Shown here piece by piece: positions 39,038-47,160 of a stretch of 64,000 nt of DNA. The stretch lies in contig NZ_JANZLA010000003.1 of NCBI RefSeq assembly GCF_025770785.1, positions 250,549 through 314,548 of the forward strand, written 5' to 3'. The stretch's first letter is position 1, and the number at the start of each line of letters is the position of its first letter. Source of the stretch: Cellulomonas sp. SG140. Lineage in GTDB: Bacteria; Actinomycetota; Actinomycetes; Actinomycetales; Cellulomonadaceae. The notes below the pieces were generated by a model. That model made no database searches. It was not told the DNA's origin and was given only the letters and a program-made list of their open reading frames with translations. The translations under genes were made by a program, and so were the position numbers.

Positions 39038-39593
39038 GGTGCCGGCCGAGCCCGTCGTCCGTGGGGTCCGCCTCGCGGTCGACGTGGGATCGGTCCGCGT
39101 CGGCCTGGCGGTGAGCGACCCGGACGGGCTGGTCGCCACCCCGGTGGCCACCCTTGCCCGGGGCGCGGTGCGGGACGGCGCGCGCGCGGGCGACCTGGTC
39201 CAGCTGGTGGAGGAGGTGCGCGAGCGGAGTGCGGCTGTGGTGTACGTGGGCCTGCCCCGGCACCTGTCCGGAGCCGAGGGCGCGGCAGCCGCGGCGGCCC
39301 GCGCGTACGCTGGCACCTTGGCGCAGGCGATCGCACCAGTCCCGGTGCGGCTCGTCGACGAGCGGATGACCACGGTGGCCGCTCATCGGGCGCTGACGGC
39401 GTCCGGCAGAGCCGGGCGCAAGCACCGCGCGGTGGTCGACCAGGCCGCAGCCGTGGTGATCCTGCAGGACGCGTTGGATGCGGAGCGCGCCACGGGCCGA
39501 CGGCCCGGGGAGCGGGTCGAGGCGGACCCGCGACGAGGCGCACTGGGGGGTCCGCAGGAGGACACGACGACTGGTGGAGAGACGCACAGGTGA
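39030..39593 (+). CDS. ruvX: Putative pre-16S rRNA nuclease RuvX/YqgF
   Basis: A 187-residue RNase H-fold protein of the YqgF family, implicated in 16S rRNA 5' maturation. The AVDVGSVRVGLAVSDPDG start, GLPRHLSG and the DERMTT..A block are the conserved parts. The family's C-terminal Asp is in VVDQAAAVVILQ. The last 30 residues are a polar tail. GTG at 39030 overlaps alaS; a second GTG at 39039 is possible. The gene order alaS-ruvX-mltG-aroE is conserved. Confidence 0.9.
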   Translation: MPEVPAEPVVRGVRLAVDVGSVRVGLAVSDPDGLVATPVATLARGAVRDGARAGDLVQLVEEVRERSAAVVYVGLPRHLSGAEGAAAAAARAYAGTLAQAIAPVPVRLVDERMTTVAAHRALTASGRAGRKHRAVVDQAAAVVILQDALDAERATGRRPGERVEADPRRGALGGPQEDTTTGGETHR

Positions 39594-40846
39594 GCAACAG
39601 CCGAACCGACTGGTGGCCGCCCCTCGAGGGGGAGTCGCACGCGACCGGTGAGCCGCAGCCGAGCCACGACCCGCACGCCCCGGGCGACCTCTTCGGTGCG
39701 ATCGAGACCGCTGCCGCGCCCACGGCACGTCGGTCGCGCTCCAGCGCGCGGGCGCACCGCGCGAAGGAGCGCAAGCACCGTCGCCGCCGCACGTTCCTGG
39801 TGCTCACCCTGGCGCTCGCGATGATCGTCGGCGCGGGCTACGTCGTGTACTCGTTGTTCGGCTCGTCCTGGCACCTCGGCTCGTCCACCGGCGCCGTCTC
39901 CGACTACCCCGGACCGGGCTACCCGTCCGCCCAGGTCGTGGTCAACGCCGGTGACAGCGGTTCGCAGATCGGCAAGACGCTCGTCGACGCCGGCGTCGTG
40001 GCGTCGCAGAAGGCGTTCACCGCGGCGTTCTCGGCCAACCCGGACGCGGCGAAGATCCAGCCCGGCACGTACAACCTGCTGCTGAAGATGAAGGCGTCCG
40101 ACGCGGTCAGCGCGCTCCTGAACCCCGCGAGCCGGGTCTCCATGCGCGTGACGATCCCCGAGGGGCAGACGTCCGCGCAGATCCTCGCCAAGATCACCGA
40201 GGTGGCGCTCATCCCCGCGAAGGATCTGCAGGCGGCGGCTGCCGACCCGGCCGCCATCGGCCTTCCGCCCCAGGCGAACGGCAAGATCGAGGGCTGGCTC
40301 TACCCGGCGACGTACCAGGTGCAGCCCGGTGAGACGGCCGCGGCGGTGCTCAAGCAGATGGTGGCCCAGACCGTCTCGGTGCTGACGGCGAAGAACGTGC
40401 CGCAGGACCAGTGGGAGACCGTGCTGAACAAGGCGTCCCTGATCGAGCGGGAGGCCCGCCGCGACGAGGACCGCCCGATGATGGCGCGGGCCATCGAGAA
40501 CCGGTTGGCCCAGGGCATGCCCTTGTCCATCGACGCCTCCGTCGCCTACGGCCTCAACAAGCCGGGGACGCAGCTGACCAACGCGGACATCCAGAACGCC
40601 GACAACCCGTTCAACACCTACAAGCACATGGGGCTGCCGCCGACGCCGATCGCCTCGCCGGGCGAGAAGTCGATCGATGCCGTGCTCAACCCCGCGCAGG
40701 GCACCTGGTTGTTCTGGATGACCGTCAACGACGACACGGGCGAGACGAAGTTCGCGACGACGTACGCCGAGCACCAGCAGAACCAGGCGCAGCACGACGC
40801 GTGGCTGGCCAGCCGCGCCTCCAGCACCGCCACGCCGGCCGGCTGA
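39590..40846 (+). CDS. mltG: Endolytic murein transglycosylase MltG
   Basis: A 418-residue YceG-like enzyme that cuts nascent glycan strands and helps end peptidoglycan polymerisation. It has a 68-residue basic cytoplasmic head, one span (about 69-90), a LysM-like subdomain (VNAGDSGSQIGKTLVDAGVV) and the catalytic domain with the active-site Glu in ASLIEREA, the YNTY/NTYKHMGLPPTPI loop and FWMTVNDDTGE. GTG overlaps the ruvX stop. Confidence 0.93.
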   Translation: MSNSRTDWWPPLEGESHATGEPQPSHDPHAPGDLFGAIETAAAPTARRSRSSARAHRAKERKHRRRRTFLVLTLALAMIVGAGYVVYSLFGSSWHLGSSTGAVSDYPGPGYPSAQVVVNAGDSGSQIGKTLVDAGVVASQKAFTAAFSANPDAAKIQPGTYNLLLKMKASDAVSALLNPASRVSMRVTIPEGQTSAQILAKITEVALIPAKDLQAAAADPAAIGLPPQANGKIEGWLYPATYQVQPGETAAAVLKQMVAQTVSVLTAKNVPQDQWETVLNKASLIEREARRDEDRPMMARAIENRLAQGMPLSIDASVAYGLNKPGTQLTNADIQNADNPFNTYKHMGLPPTPIASPGEKSIDAVLNPAQGTWLFWMTVNDDTGETKFATTYAEHQQNQAQHDAWLASRASSTATPAG

Positions 40847-40853
40847 CGGGACC

Positions 40854-41717
40854 ATGATGTCGCAGGAGCGCAGGGCGGCCGTGCTCGGCCACCCGGTGGG
40901 CCACTCGCTGTCGCCCGTGCTGCACCGGGCCGCCTACGAGGCGCTCGGCCTGACCGGATGGCGGTACGACGCTCTCGACGTCACGGAGGACCAGCTCGCG
41001 GACGTCGTCGGCGCGCTGGACGGGACGTGGACGGGCCTCTCGCTGACGATGCCGCTCAAGCAGACCGTCCTGCGCCTGCTCGACCACGTCGAGCCACTGG
41101 CCGAGACGGTGGGGGCCGTGAACACCGTGCTGGTGCAGCCCGTCGGACGCACCCTGAGCCTGACCGGCGCGAACACGGACGTGCACGGGATCGTGGCGGC
41201 GCTCCGAGAGGGGTTCGCCGCGGCGGGTCGCGACCTGCCCGCCGCGCCGTCGGCCGCCGTCCTCGGCGCGGGCGCGACGGCTGCGTCGACGCTGGCGGCG
41301 CTCGGTGAGCTCGGGTGCACCGCGCCGACCGTCTACGTGCGGGCCGTCGGCAGGTCGGGGCCGCTGCAGCGCGCGGCCCACCGGATGGGCGTCAGCCCCG
41401 TCGTGCGCACGCTGGACCGCGCGGGGGCGGAGATCGGCGGGGCCGACATCGTCGTCAGCACGCTGCCCGCCGGCGCCGCCGACGCCGTCGCGGGGGCCTT
41501 GGTCGCGCCCGCTCAGGGCGTCCTGCTCGACGTCGTCTACGCGCCCGCCCGCACCGGGCTCATCGCGGCGTGGGAGACCGCCGGGGGAGTCGCCGTGGGC
41601 GGCGCGAGGATGCTGCTGCACCAGGCGGCCGAGCAGGTGCGGCTGATGACCGGTCGTCCGGCGCCGCTCGACGCGATGGACGCCGCGCTGCGGGACGCCC
41701 TCGCGGCCTCGGTCTGA
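40854..41717 (+). CDS. aroE: Shikimate dehydrogenase
   Basis: A 287-residue NADP-dependent enzyme that reduces 3-dehydroshikimate. The substrate motif GHSLSPVLH, the catalytic Lys in LTMPLK and Asp in GANTDVHG, the GAVNTV strand and the GAGATA nucleotide loop are all in place. The nucleotide loop has A where GxGGA is usual, seen also in other actinobacteria. It lies seven bases after mltG. In many relatives aroC follows directly; here the pilus locus intervenes. Confidence 0.92.
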   Translation: MMSQERRAAVLGHPVGHSLSPVLHRAAYEALGLTGWRYDALDVTEDQLADVVGALDGTWTGLSLTMPLKQTVLRLLDHVEPLAETVGAVNTVLVQPVGRTLSLTGANTDVHGIVAALREGFAAAGRDLPAAPSAAVLGAGATAASTLAALGELGCTAPTVYVRAVGRSGPLQRAAHRMGVSPVVRTLDRAGAEIGGADIVVSTLPAGAADAVAGALVAPAQGVLLDVVYAPARTGLIAAWETAGGVAVGGARMLLHQAAEQVRLMTGRPAPLDAMDAALRDALAASV

Positions 41718-41815
41718 CCCCGGTTCGCTGCCGGCCCGGACGCCGCCCGCCCGCCAAGGGCCCGTGTCGCCGGCGGAACTTCCCCCGCGGAATCACCCGG
41801 ACAGGTGTCCATCTT

Positions 41816-41844
41816 CTCAGGGCGTCGACCTAACGTGCCGATGC
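41816..41844 (+). promoter_or_regulatory. Sigma-28-type promoter of pilB
   Basis: CTCAGG (41816-41821), 15 bases, then GCCGATGC (41837-41844). It is one of five sites with identical spacing. The -10-like box matches the first six bases of the FliA/WhiG GCCGATAA consensus. It lies 59 bases before the pilB GTG. Confidence 0.7.
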
Positions 41845-41902
41845 ACGCCTAGAGGGCTGTTCGTCGTGACACCTCTCGGACCGGCCGTTGAGTGGAGGAC
41901 GC

Positions 41903-43576
41903 GTGAAGCAGCTCGGGGAGATCCTGCTCGACGAGGGACTGGTGTCGGAGGCGCAGCTGCTCGCGGCGCTGGACGAGCAGGGCGCGCGGAACCAGTCGCT
42001 GGGCCGCACGCTCGTGGAGCTCGGCTTCCTCAGCGAGGGTCAGCTGGTCAAGGCCCTCGCGGCGCAGGTCGGGATGCCGTTCGTCGACCTGGACGAGTAC
42101 CCGGTGGACCGGGCCGCCGTCTCGATGGTCCCGGCCGCGCTCTGCCGTCGGTACACCGTCCTGCCCGTAGGGATCCGCGACGGGGCGCTGATGCTCGCCA
42201 CCGCCGACCCCGGCAACGTGGTGGCCGTCGACGACGTGCGCACCGTCTCGGGCATGCAGGTCGTCTCGGTGGTCGCGACGTACGACAACGTGCTGCGCGC
42301 CATCGACCGGTTCTGCCGGGCCGACGACGAGATGGACAGCCTGACCAACGCGTTCGAGGACCAGGCGCCCGAGCCGGAGACCGACCTGTCCCGGATGGGC
42401 GACTTCGTCGACGACGACGCGCCGATCGTCCGATACGTCAACCTGCTGGTGACCCAGGCGATCACGGACCGCTCGTCGGACATCCACATCGAGCCGACCG
42501 AGCACGACCTGCGGGTCCGGTACCGCATCGACGGCGTGCTGCACGAGGTGCAGCGCTCACCGAAGAACATCCAGGGCGGCGTGATCAGCCGCGTCAAGAT
42601 CCTCTCCGACATCGACATCGCCGAGAAGCGCAAGCCGCAGGACGGCCGCATGTCCGTCATGCACAACGGGCGCAAGATCGACCTCCGCGTGGCGACCCTG
42701 CCGACGGTGTGGGGCGAGAAGATCGTCATGCGCATCCTGGACAACTCGACGGCCAGCCTCGACCTGCGCGACCTGAGCTTCCTCGAGCACAACTACGAGG
42801 CCTACAACGCGTCGTACACCAAGCCCTACGGGATGATCCTGGTCACCGGCCCGACCGGTTCCGGCAAGTCGACCACGCTGTACGCGACCCTCAACGCGGT
42901 GTCCCGGCCGGAGATCAACGTCATCACGGTCGAGGACCCGGTCGAGTACCGCCTGCCGAACATCAACCAGGTGCAGGTCAACCCCAAGGCCGGCCTGACC
43001 TTCGCCGGTGCCCTCCGGTCGATCCTGCGCTCCGACCCCGACGTGGTGCTGCTCGGTGAGATCCGCGACCACGAGACGGCCCAGATCGCCATCGAGGCGG
43101 CCCTCACCGGCCACCTGGTGCTGTCGACGCTGCACACCAACGACGCGCCCTCGGCCATCACCCGACTGATCGAGATGGGCATCGAGCCCTTCCTCGTCGG
43201 CTCGGCGCTGGACTGCGTCGTCGCCCAGCGGCTGGCGCGGCGGCTGTGCGAGAAGTGCAAGGAGCCGTACCGGCCCTCGCCGGAGGAGATGGAGTCCGCA
43301 CGGTTCCCGTGGATGCCGGGGGAGCCGGTCCCGGAGATCTACCGACCCGTCGGGTGCGTCTCGTGCTCGCGCACCGGCTACCGCGGCCGGCTCGCGCTGC
43401 ACGAGGTGATGCGCGTGACCGAGGACATCGAGCGGCACGCGGTCTCGCACTCGTCGTCGGCGGAGATCGCCGCCACTGCGCGCAAGCAGGGGATGATCGC
43501 GCTCCGCGACGACGGTTGGCACAAGGTCGCGATGGGGCAGACGTCGATCGAGGAGATCCTGCGCGTCGTCGCGTGA
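41903..43576 (+). CDS. pilB: Type IV pilus extension ATPase PilB
   Basis: A 557-residue GspE/PilB-type hexameric ATPase that powers pilin polymerisation on the inner face of the membrane. Residues 1-140 form a GspE/MshE N-terminal domain. The core has Walker A with Lys322 (GPTGSGKSTT), Walker B Glu386 (LLGEIRDHETA), the HTND His box and a zinc-binding Cys4 site, CX2C at 449/452 and 485/488, which separates PilB from PilT. GTG at 41903 follows GGAGG; a TTG at 41888 is less likely. Confidence 0.93.
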   Translation: MKQLGEILLDEGLVSEAQLLAALDEQGARNQSLGRTLVELGFLSEGQLVKALAAQVGMPFVDLDEYPVDRAAVSMVPAALCRRYTVLPVGIRDGALMLATADPGNVVAVDDVRTVSGMQVVSVVATYDNVLRAIDRFCRADDEMDSLTNAFEDQAPEPETDLSRMGDFVDDDAPIVRYVNLLVTQAITDRSSDIHIEPTEHDLRVRYRIDGVLHEVQRSPKNIQGGVISRVKILSDIDIAEKRKPQDGRMSVMHNGRKIDLRVATLPTVWGEKIVMRILDNSTASLDLRDLSFLEHNYEAYNASYTKPYGMILVTGPTGSGKSTTLYATLNAVSRPEINVITVEDPVEYRLPNINQVQVNPKAGLTFAGALRSILRSDPDVVLLGEIRDHETAQIAIEAALTGHLVLSTLHTNDAPSAITRLIEMGIEPFLVGSALDCVVAQRLARRLCEKCKEPYRPSPEEMESARFPWMPGEPVPEIYRPVGCVSCSRTGYRGRLALHEVMRVTEDIERHAVSHSSSAEIAATARKQGMIALRDDGWHKVAMGQTSIEEILRVVA

Positions 43577-43624
43577 GGCGGTGACGGGAACGACGAGCGC
43601 CCGACGACTGGACCGGTCCCAGGG

Positions 43625-43653
43625 GTCAAGCACTCGTCGTCCGATGCCGATGC
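43625..43653 (+). promoter_or_regulatory. Sigma-28-type promoter of pilT
   Basis: GTCAAG (43625-43630), 15 bases, then GCCGATGC (43646-43653), in the 131-base gap between pilB and pilT. It has the same -10-like octamer as the pilB site. Confidence 0.7.
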
Positions 43654-43707
43654 AGCATCCGAGCGGATCTGCGCGCGCTCGCGCGCCGAGCAAGTGGAGG
43701 CGATGAC

Positions 43708-45225
43708 GTGACCGAGTCGTACCAGCGGCCGGCCGAACCGACGCGGCCGTTGCCGCCGTACCGGCCGGCAGGACCTCAGGCCACGGACGGCTCCGGCGCC
43801 CCCGTGTTCCACGGCGCCTACTCGCCGGTCCCCTCGGAGAGCGCGGTACAGCCGCAGACGCCTCCCTACGGCGCGCCGGCGCCCGCGGCTGCCCCGTACG
43901 GCGTTCCTGCACCGACGGCGACGCAGCCGTACACCCCCCAGCCCGCCCCGGCCGCGGCGCCGACACCGCCCGCCGGGACGCCGTCCGGCCCGACCGGCGC
44001 ACCCGCCCGCACCGCCCCACCGAGCGCGGCCAAGCCCGCCGGGCCCGGCCACCTCGCGCGCGTCGGCATGACGGAGGAGCACGGCGACGAGCTGCCGCTC
44101 GACGACATCCTGCGCGAGATGGTCCGCCTCGGCGCCTCGGACGTGCACTTCACCACCGGTGCCGCGCCCACCGTCCGGCTGTCCGGATCGCTGCACCCGC
44201 TCGAGGGCTTCGGCATGGTGAAGCCGGACCCCCTGCGCCGCACGCTGTACGCGATCCTCACGCAGAAGCAGCGCGAGCGGTTCGAGGAGGAGCTCGAGCT
44301 CGACATCTCCTACGCCGTGCGTGGCCTGGCCCGCTTCCGCGTGAACCTCTACCAGCAGCGCGAGTCGATCGGCGCGGCCTTCCGCGTGATCCCCTACGAG
44401 ATCAAGCCGCTCGAGGAGCTGGGCGTCCCGCCGGTCGTCGGAACCTTCGCCGGCCTGCCTCGTGGCCTCGTGCTGGTCACGGGCCCGACGGGCTCCGGCA
44501 AGTCCACGACGCTCGCCTCGATCATCGACCTGGCGAACCGGTCCCGCGAGGACCACATCATGACCGTCGAGGACCCGATCGAGTTCCTGCACCGCCACAA
44601 GAAGTCGCTGGTCAACCAGCGCGAGGTCGGTCAGGACACCCACTCGTTCGCCAACGCCCTCAAGCACGTGCTCCGCCAGGACCCGGACATCATCCTGGTC
44701 GGCGAGATGCGCGACCTGGAGACCATCTCGGTCGCCTTGACCGCCGCCGAGACCGGGCACCTCGTCTTCGCCACCCTGCACACGCAGGACGCGGCCCAGA
44801 CGATCGACCGCATCATCGACGTCTTCCCGTCCCACCAGCAGGCGCAGGTCCGCACGCAGCTCGCCGGCACCCTGCAGGGCGTCGTCTGCCAGACGCTGTG
44901 CAAGCGGGCCGACCAGCCCGGCCGGGTCGTGGCGACCGAGGTGATGGTGGCCACGCCGGCCATCCGCAACCTGATCCGCGAGGGCAAGACGCACCAGATC
45001 TACTCCTCGATGCAGGCCGGCGCGCAGCAGGGCATGCACACCCTCGACCAGCACCTGGCGGACCTGGTGAAGGTCGGGAAGATCTCCTACGAGGTCGGCC
45101 TGGAGAAGGCCCACCACGTCGAGGACTACAACCGTCTGACCGGTCGGTTCTCCGGTCAGACGCAGGGTCAGGCCGCGATGGCCGACCCGGCGTACGGCAG
45201 CGCGTTCGGGGGGCAGGCGTACTGA
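43708..45225 (+). CDS. pilT: Type IV pilus retraction ATPase PilT
   Basis: A 505-residue protein whose residues 120-480 are a standard PilT retraction ATPase, with Walker A Lys265 (GPTGSGKSTT), GEMRDLET Walker B, LHTQDA His box and the C-terminal AIRNLIREGK motif needed for retraction. It lacks the PilB Cys4 site. Unlike typical PilT (about 350 residues) it carries a Pro/Ala/Gln-rich N-terminal extension of about 115 residues and a polar C-terminal tail. GTG follows GTGGAGG. pilC starts in its stop codon. Confidence 0.93.
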   Translation: MTESYQRPAEPTRPLPPYRPAGPQATDGSGAPVFHGAYSPVPSESAVQPQTPPYGAPAPAAAPYGVPAPTATQPYTPQPAPAAAPTPPAGTPSGPTGAPARTAPPSAAKPAGPGHLARVGMTEEHGDELPLDDILREMVRLGASDVHFTTGAAPTVRLSGSLHPLEGFGMVKPDPLRRTLYAILTQKQRERFEEELELDISYAVRGLARFRVNLYQQRESIGAAFRVIPYEIKPLEELGVPPVVGTFAGLPRGLVLVTGPTGSGKSTTLASIIDLANRSREDHIMTVEDPIEFLHRHKKSLVNQREVGQDTHSFANALKHVLRQDPDIILVGEMRDLETISVALTAAETGHLVFATLHTQDAAQTIDRIIDVFPSHQQAQVRTQLAGTLQGVVCQTLCKRADQPGRVVATEVMVATPAIRNLIREGKTHQIYSSMQAGAQQGMHTLDQHLADLVKVGKISYEVGLEKAHHVEDYNRLTGRFSGQTQGQAAMADPAYGSAFGGQAY

Positions 45226-46454
45226 TGGCGACCGCGACGAAGACCTACGAGTACGCGGTCCGGGACCGCTCCGGGAAGATCATCAAGGGACGCGTCGAGG
45301 CCGCGTCCCAGGGGGCCGTGGCCGGGCGGCTGCGGGAGATGGGCCTCGCCGCGGTCTCCATCGCGGAGGTGAACACCGGGGGTCTCCAGAAGGAGCTCTC
45401 GATCCCCGGCTTCGGCGGGAACAAGGTCAAGCTCAAGGACCTCGCCGTGATGGCACGGCAGCTCGCGACGATGATCAACGCGGGGCTGTCCTTGCTCCGA
45501 GCACTCTCCATCCTCGCGGAGCAGACCGAGTCGAAGCCGCTCGCCAAGATCCTCAGCCAGGTGCGCAGCGACGTCGAGACGGGCGTGGCGTTCTCGGTGG
45601 CACTGGGCAAGCACGACGTCTTCCCGCCGCTCATGGTCAACATGATCAGGGCAGGCGAGGTCGGCGGGTTCCTCGACGAAGTCCTCCTTTCCATCGCGGG
45701 CAACTTCGAGAGCGAAGTGGAGCTCCGCAGCAAGATCAAGTCGGCGATGACCTACCCGGTCGTCGTCTTCGTGGTCGCGATCATCGCAATGGTCGGGATG
45801 CTCTTGTTCATCGTCCCGATCTTCGCCAACATGTATGCGAGCCTCGGCGGGCAGCTACCATTCCTGACCCGTCTGCTCATGATGATGTCGACGGTGATGA
45901 AGATCACCATCGTGCCGTTCATCATCGGTGTCATCGCATTCGTCATCTGGTGGCGGCGGCACAAGAACGACGACTCCGTCAGAGAACGGGTCGACCCGTG
46001 GAAGCTGAAGGTCCCGGTCTTCGGTCTGCTGACCAAGAAGATCGCGGTCTCACGCTTCACGCGCAACTTCGGGACGATGATCCACGCGGGTGTCCCCATC
46101 CTGCAGGCGCTGGACATCGTGGGGGAGACCAGCGGAAACGTCGTGATCGAGCACGCCGCCAAGGCCGTGCAGGAGTCCGTCCGGCGGGGGGAGTCGCTCG
46201 CCGGACCCCTCGCGCAGCACCCGGTGTTCCCACCGATGGTCGTGCAGATGATCTCGGTCGGTGAGGACACCGGCGCGCTGGACACGATGCTGACGAAGGT
46301 GTCCGACTTCTACGACGCCGAGGTCAAGGCCATGACCGATCAGCTCACGAGCCTCATCGAGCCGATCATGATCGTGGGTGTCGGCGGCATCATCGGCTTC
46401 ATCGTCATCGGTATGTACATGCCGATCTTCCAGATCGCGAACGTCATCCAGTAG
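45225..46454 (+). CDS. pilC: Type IV pilus platform protein PilC
   Basis: A 409-residue polytopic protein of the GspF/PilC family that couples the ATPases to pilin insertion. It has two copies of the T2SSF domain (about 70-195 and 275-395) and three spans (about 180-205, 228-252, 378-402). The GEVGGFLD and GEDTGALD loops mark the two repeats. The ATG overlaps the pilT stop (TGATG), so PilT and PilC are coupled. Confidence 0.94.
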   Translation: MATATKTYEYAVRDRSGKIIKGRVEAASQGAVAGRLREMGLAAVSIAEVNTGGLQKELSIPGFGGNKVKLKDLAVMARQLATMINAGLSLLRALSILAEQTESKPLAKILSQVRSDVETGVAFSVALGKHDVFPPLMVNMIRAGEVGGFLDEVLLSIAGNFESEVELRSKIKSAMTYPVVVFVVAIIAMVGMLLFIVPIFANMYASLGGQLPFLTRLLMMMSTVMKITIVPFIIGVIAFVIWWRRHKNDDSVRERVDPWKLKVPVFGLLTKKIAVSRFTRNFGTMIHAGVPILQALDIVGETSGNVVIEHAAKAVQESVRRGESLAGPLAQHPVFPPMVVQMISVGEDTGALDTMLTKVSDFYDAEVKAMTDQLTSLIEPIMIVGVGGIIGFIVIGMYMPIFQIANVIQ

Positions 46455-46499
46455 CCGTTGGACCGAACGGGTGAAGTTCTGCAGGGGTGGCGACAGGCG

Positions 46500-46528
46500 C
46501 TCAAGTCGGAGTCTCCCCGCGACGATAG
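46500..46528 (+). promoter_or_regulatory. Sigma-28-type promoter of pilA
   Basis: CTCAAGT begins at 46500; 15 bases after TCAAG comes GACGATAG (46521-46528). It lies in the 150-base gap between pilC and the major pilin gene, giving a leader of about 70 bases. Confidence 0.7.
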
Positions 46529-46604
46529 CGAGAGTGCTTGGCCCCGAACCCGGCTTCGCCCGGGATCTGTCACCGACAACGCTTCGATCCATCCAGGAGT
46601 TGAC

Positions 46605-47057
46605 GTGATCGCTCGCATCCGCAAGTCCCTGCGGGAGAAGGACCAGGGCTTCACCCTGATCGAGCTCCTCGTCGTCATGATCATCATCGGCATCCTCGCC
46701 GCGATCGCCATCCCGATCTTCCTCAACCAGCGCAAGAAGGCTCAGGACAGCGCTGCGACGTCGGACATCTCGACGCTCGGCAAGGAGATCGCCACCTACT
46801 ACGTGGACGCCACCGGCCCGCTCTCGGTTCAGACGGGGTCGGTTGCGCTCGTCAGCGGCCGCTACCAGGTCAACAGCGTCGACGTCGGTAAGGCGAGCAG
46901 CATCACCCCGGTCGTCACCTACAAGGAGCCGAGCGCCACGGACACCGTGGCGGACTCCACCGGCTGGTGCGTCCAGATCACCTACTCCGGCGGCACGCAG
47001 ACCGTGGTCTCGTACTCCGCGCAGAACGGTCTGGTGAAGGGCACGGCCTGCCCGTGA
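46605..47057 (+). CDS. pilA: Major type IV pilin (prepilin)
   Basis: A 150-residue class III signal protein. The prepilin leader of 15 residues ends in KDQG, followed by FTLIELLVVMIIIGILAAIAIP: Gly at -1, Phe at +1, Glu at +5, the classic cleavage and N-methylation site and polymerisation helix. The mature protein is about 135 residues with two Cys near the C-terminus (WCVQ and TACP) that may form the D-loop disulfide. Size and position make it the main pilin. GTG at 46605 follows CCAGGAG. Confidence 0.92.
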   Translation: MIARIRKSLREKDQGFTLIELLVVMIIIGILAAIAIPIFLNQRKKAQDSAATSDISTLGKEIATYYVDATGPLSVQTGSVALVSGRYQVNSVDVGKASSITPVVTYKEPSATDTVADSTGWCVQITYSGGTQTVVSYSAQNGLVKGTACP

Positions 47058-47074
47058 TGTAGCACCGTCTCTGG

Positions 47075-47116
47075 CCGGGCGGTCCGACGTGGTCACCACC
47101 ACGCCGGACCGCCCGG
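47075..47116 (+). terminator. Strong hairpin after pilA
   Basis: A 12-bp perfect outer stem (CCGGGCGGTCCG with CGGACCGCCCGG) continues after one mismatch into a 6-bp inner stem closing a 4-base loop. It begins 18 bases after the pilA stop and lies before the minor pilins. Without a T-run it may act as a partial terminator or as an mRNA 3' end stabiliser. Confidence 0.65.
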
Positions 47117-47160
47117 TCGAGCGCTTCTCCTTCGAGTCCCGAGTTGTGAAGGAAGGTGTC

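Noticed and set aside
36212..39373. A 1053-residue minus-strand open frame opposite alaS
   Set aside because: It mirrors alaS and ruvX, which have full motifs; no independent support.
41831..41836. TAACGT as a housekeeping -10 for pilB
   Set aside because: No -35 is spaced correctly, and it lies inside the 15-base spacer of the sigma-28-type site, which is repeated at four other genes.
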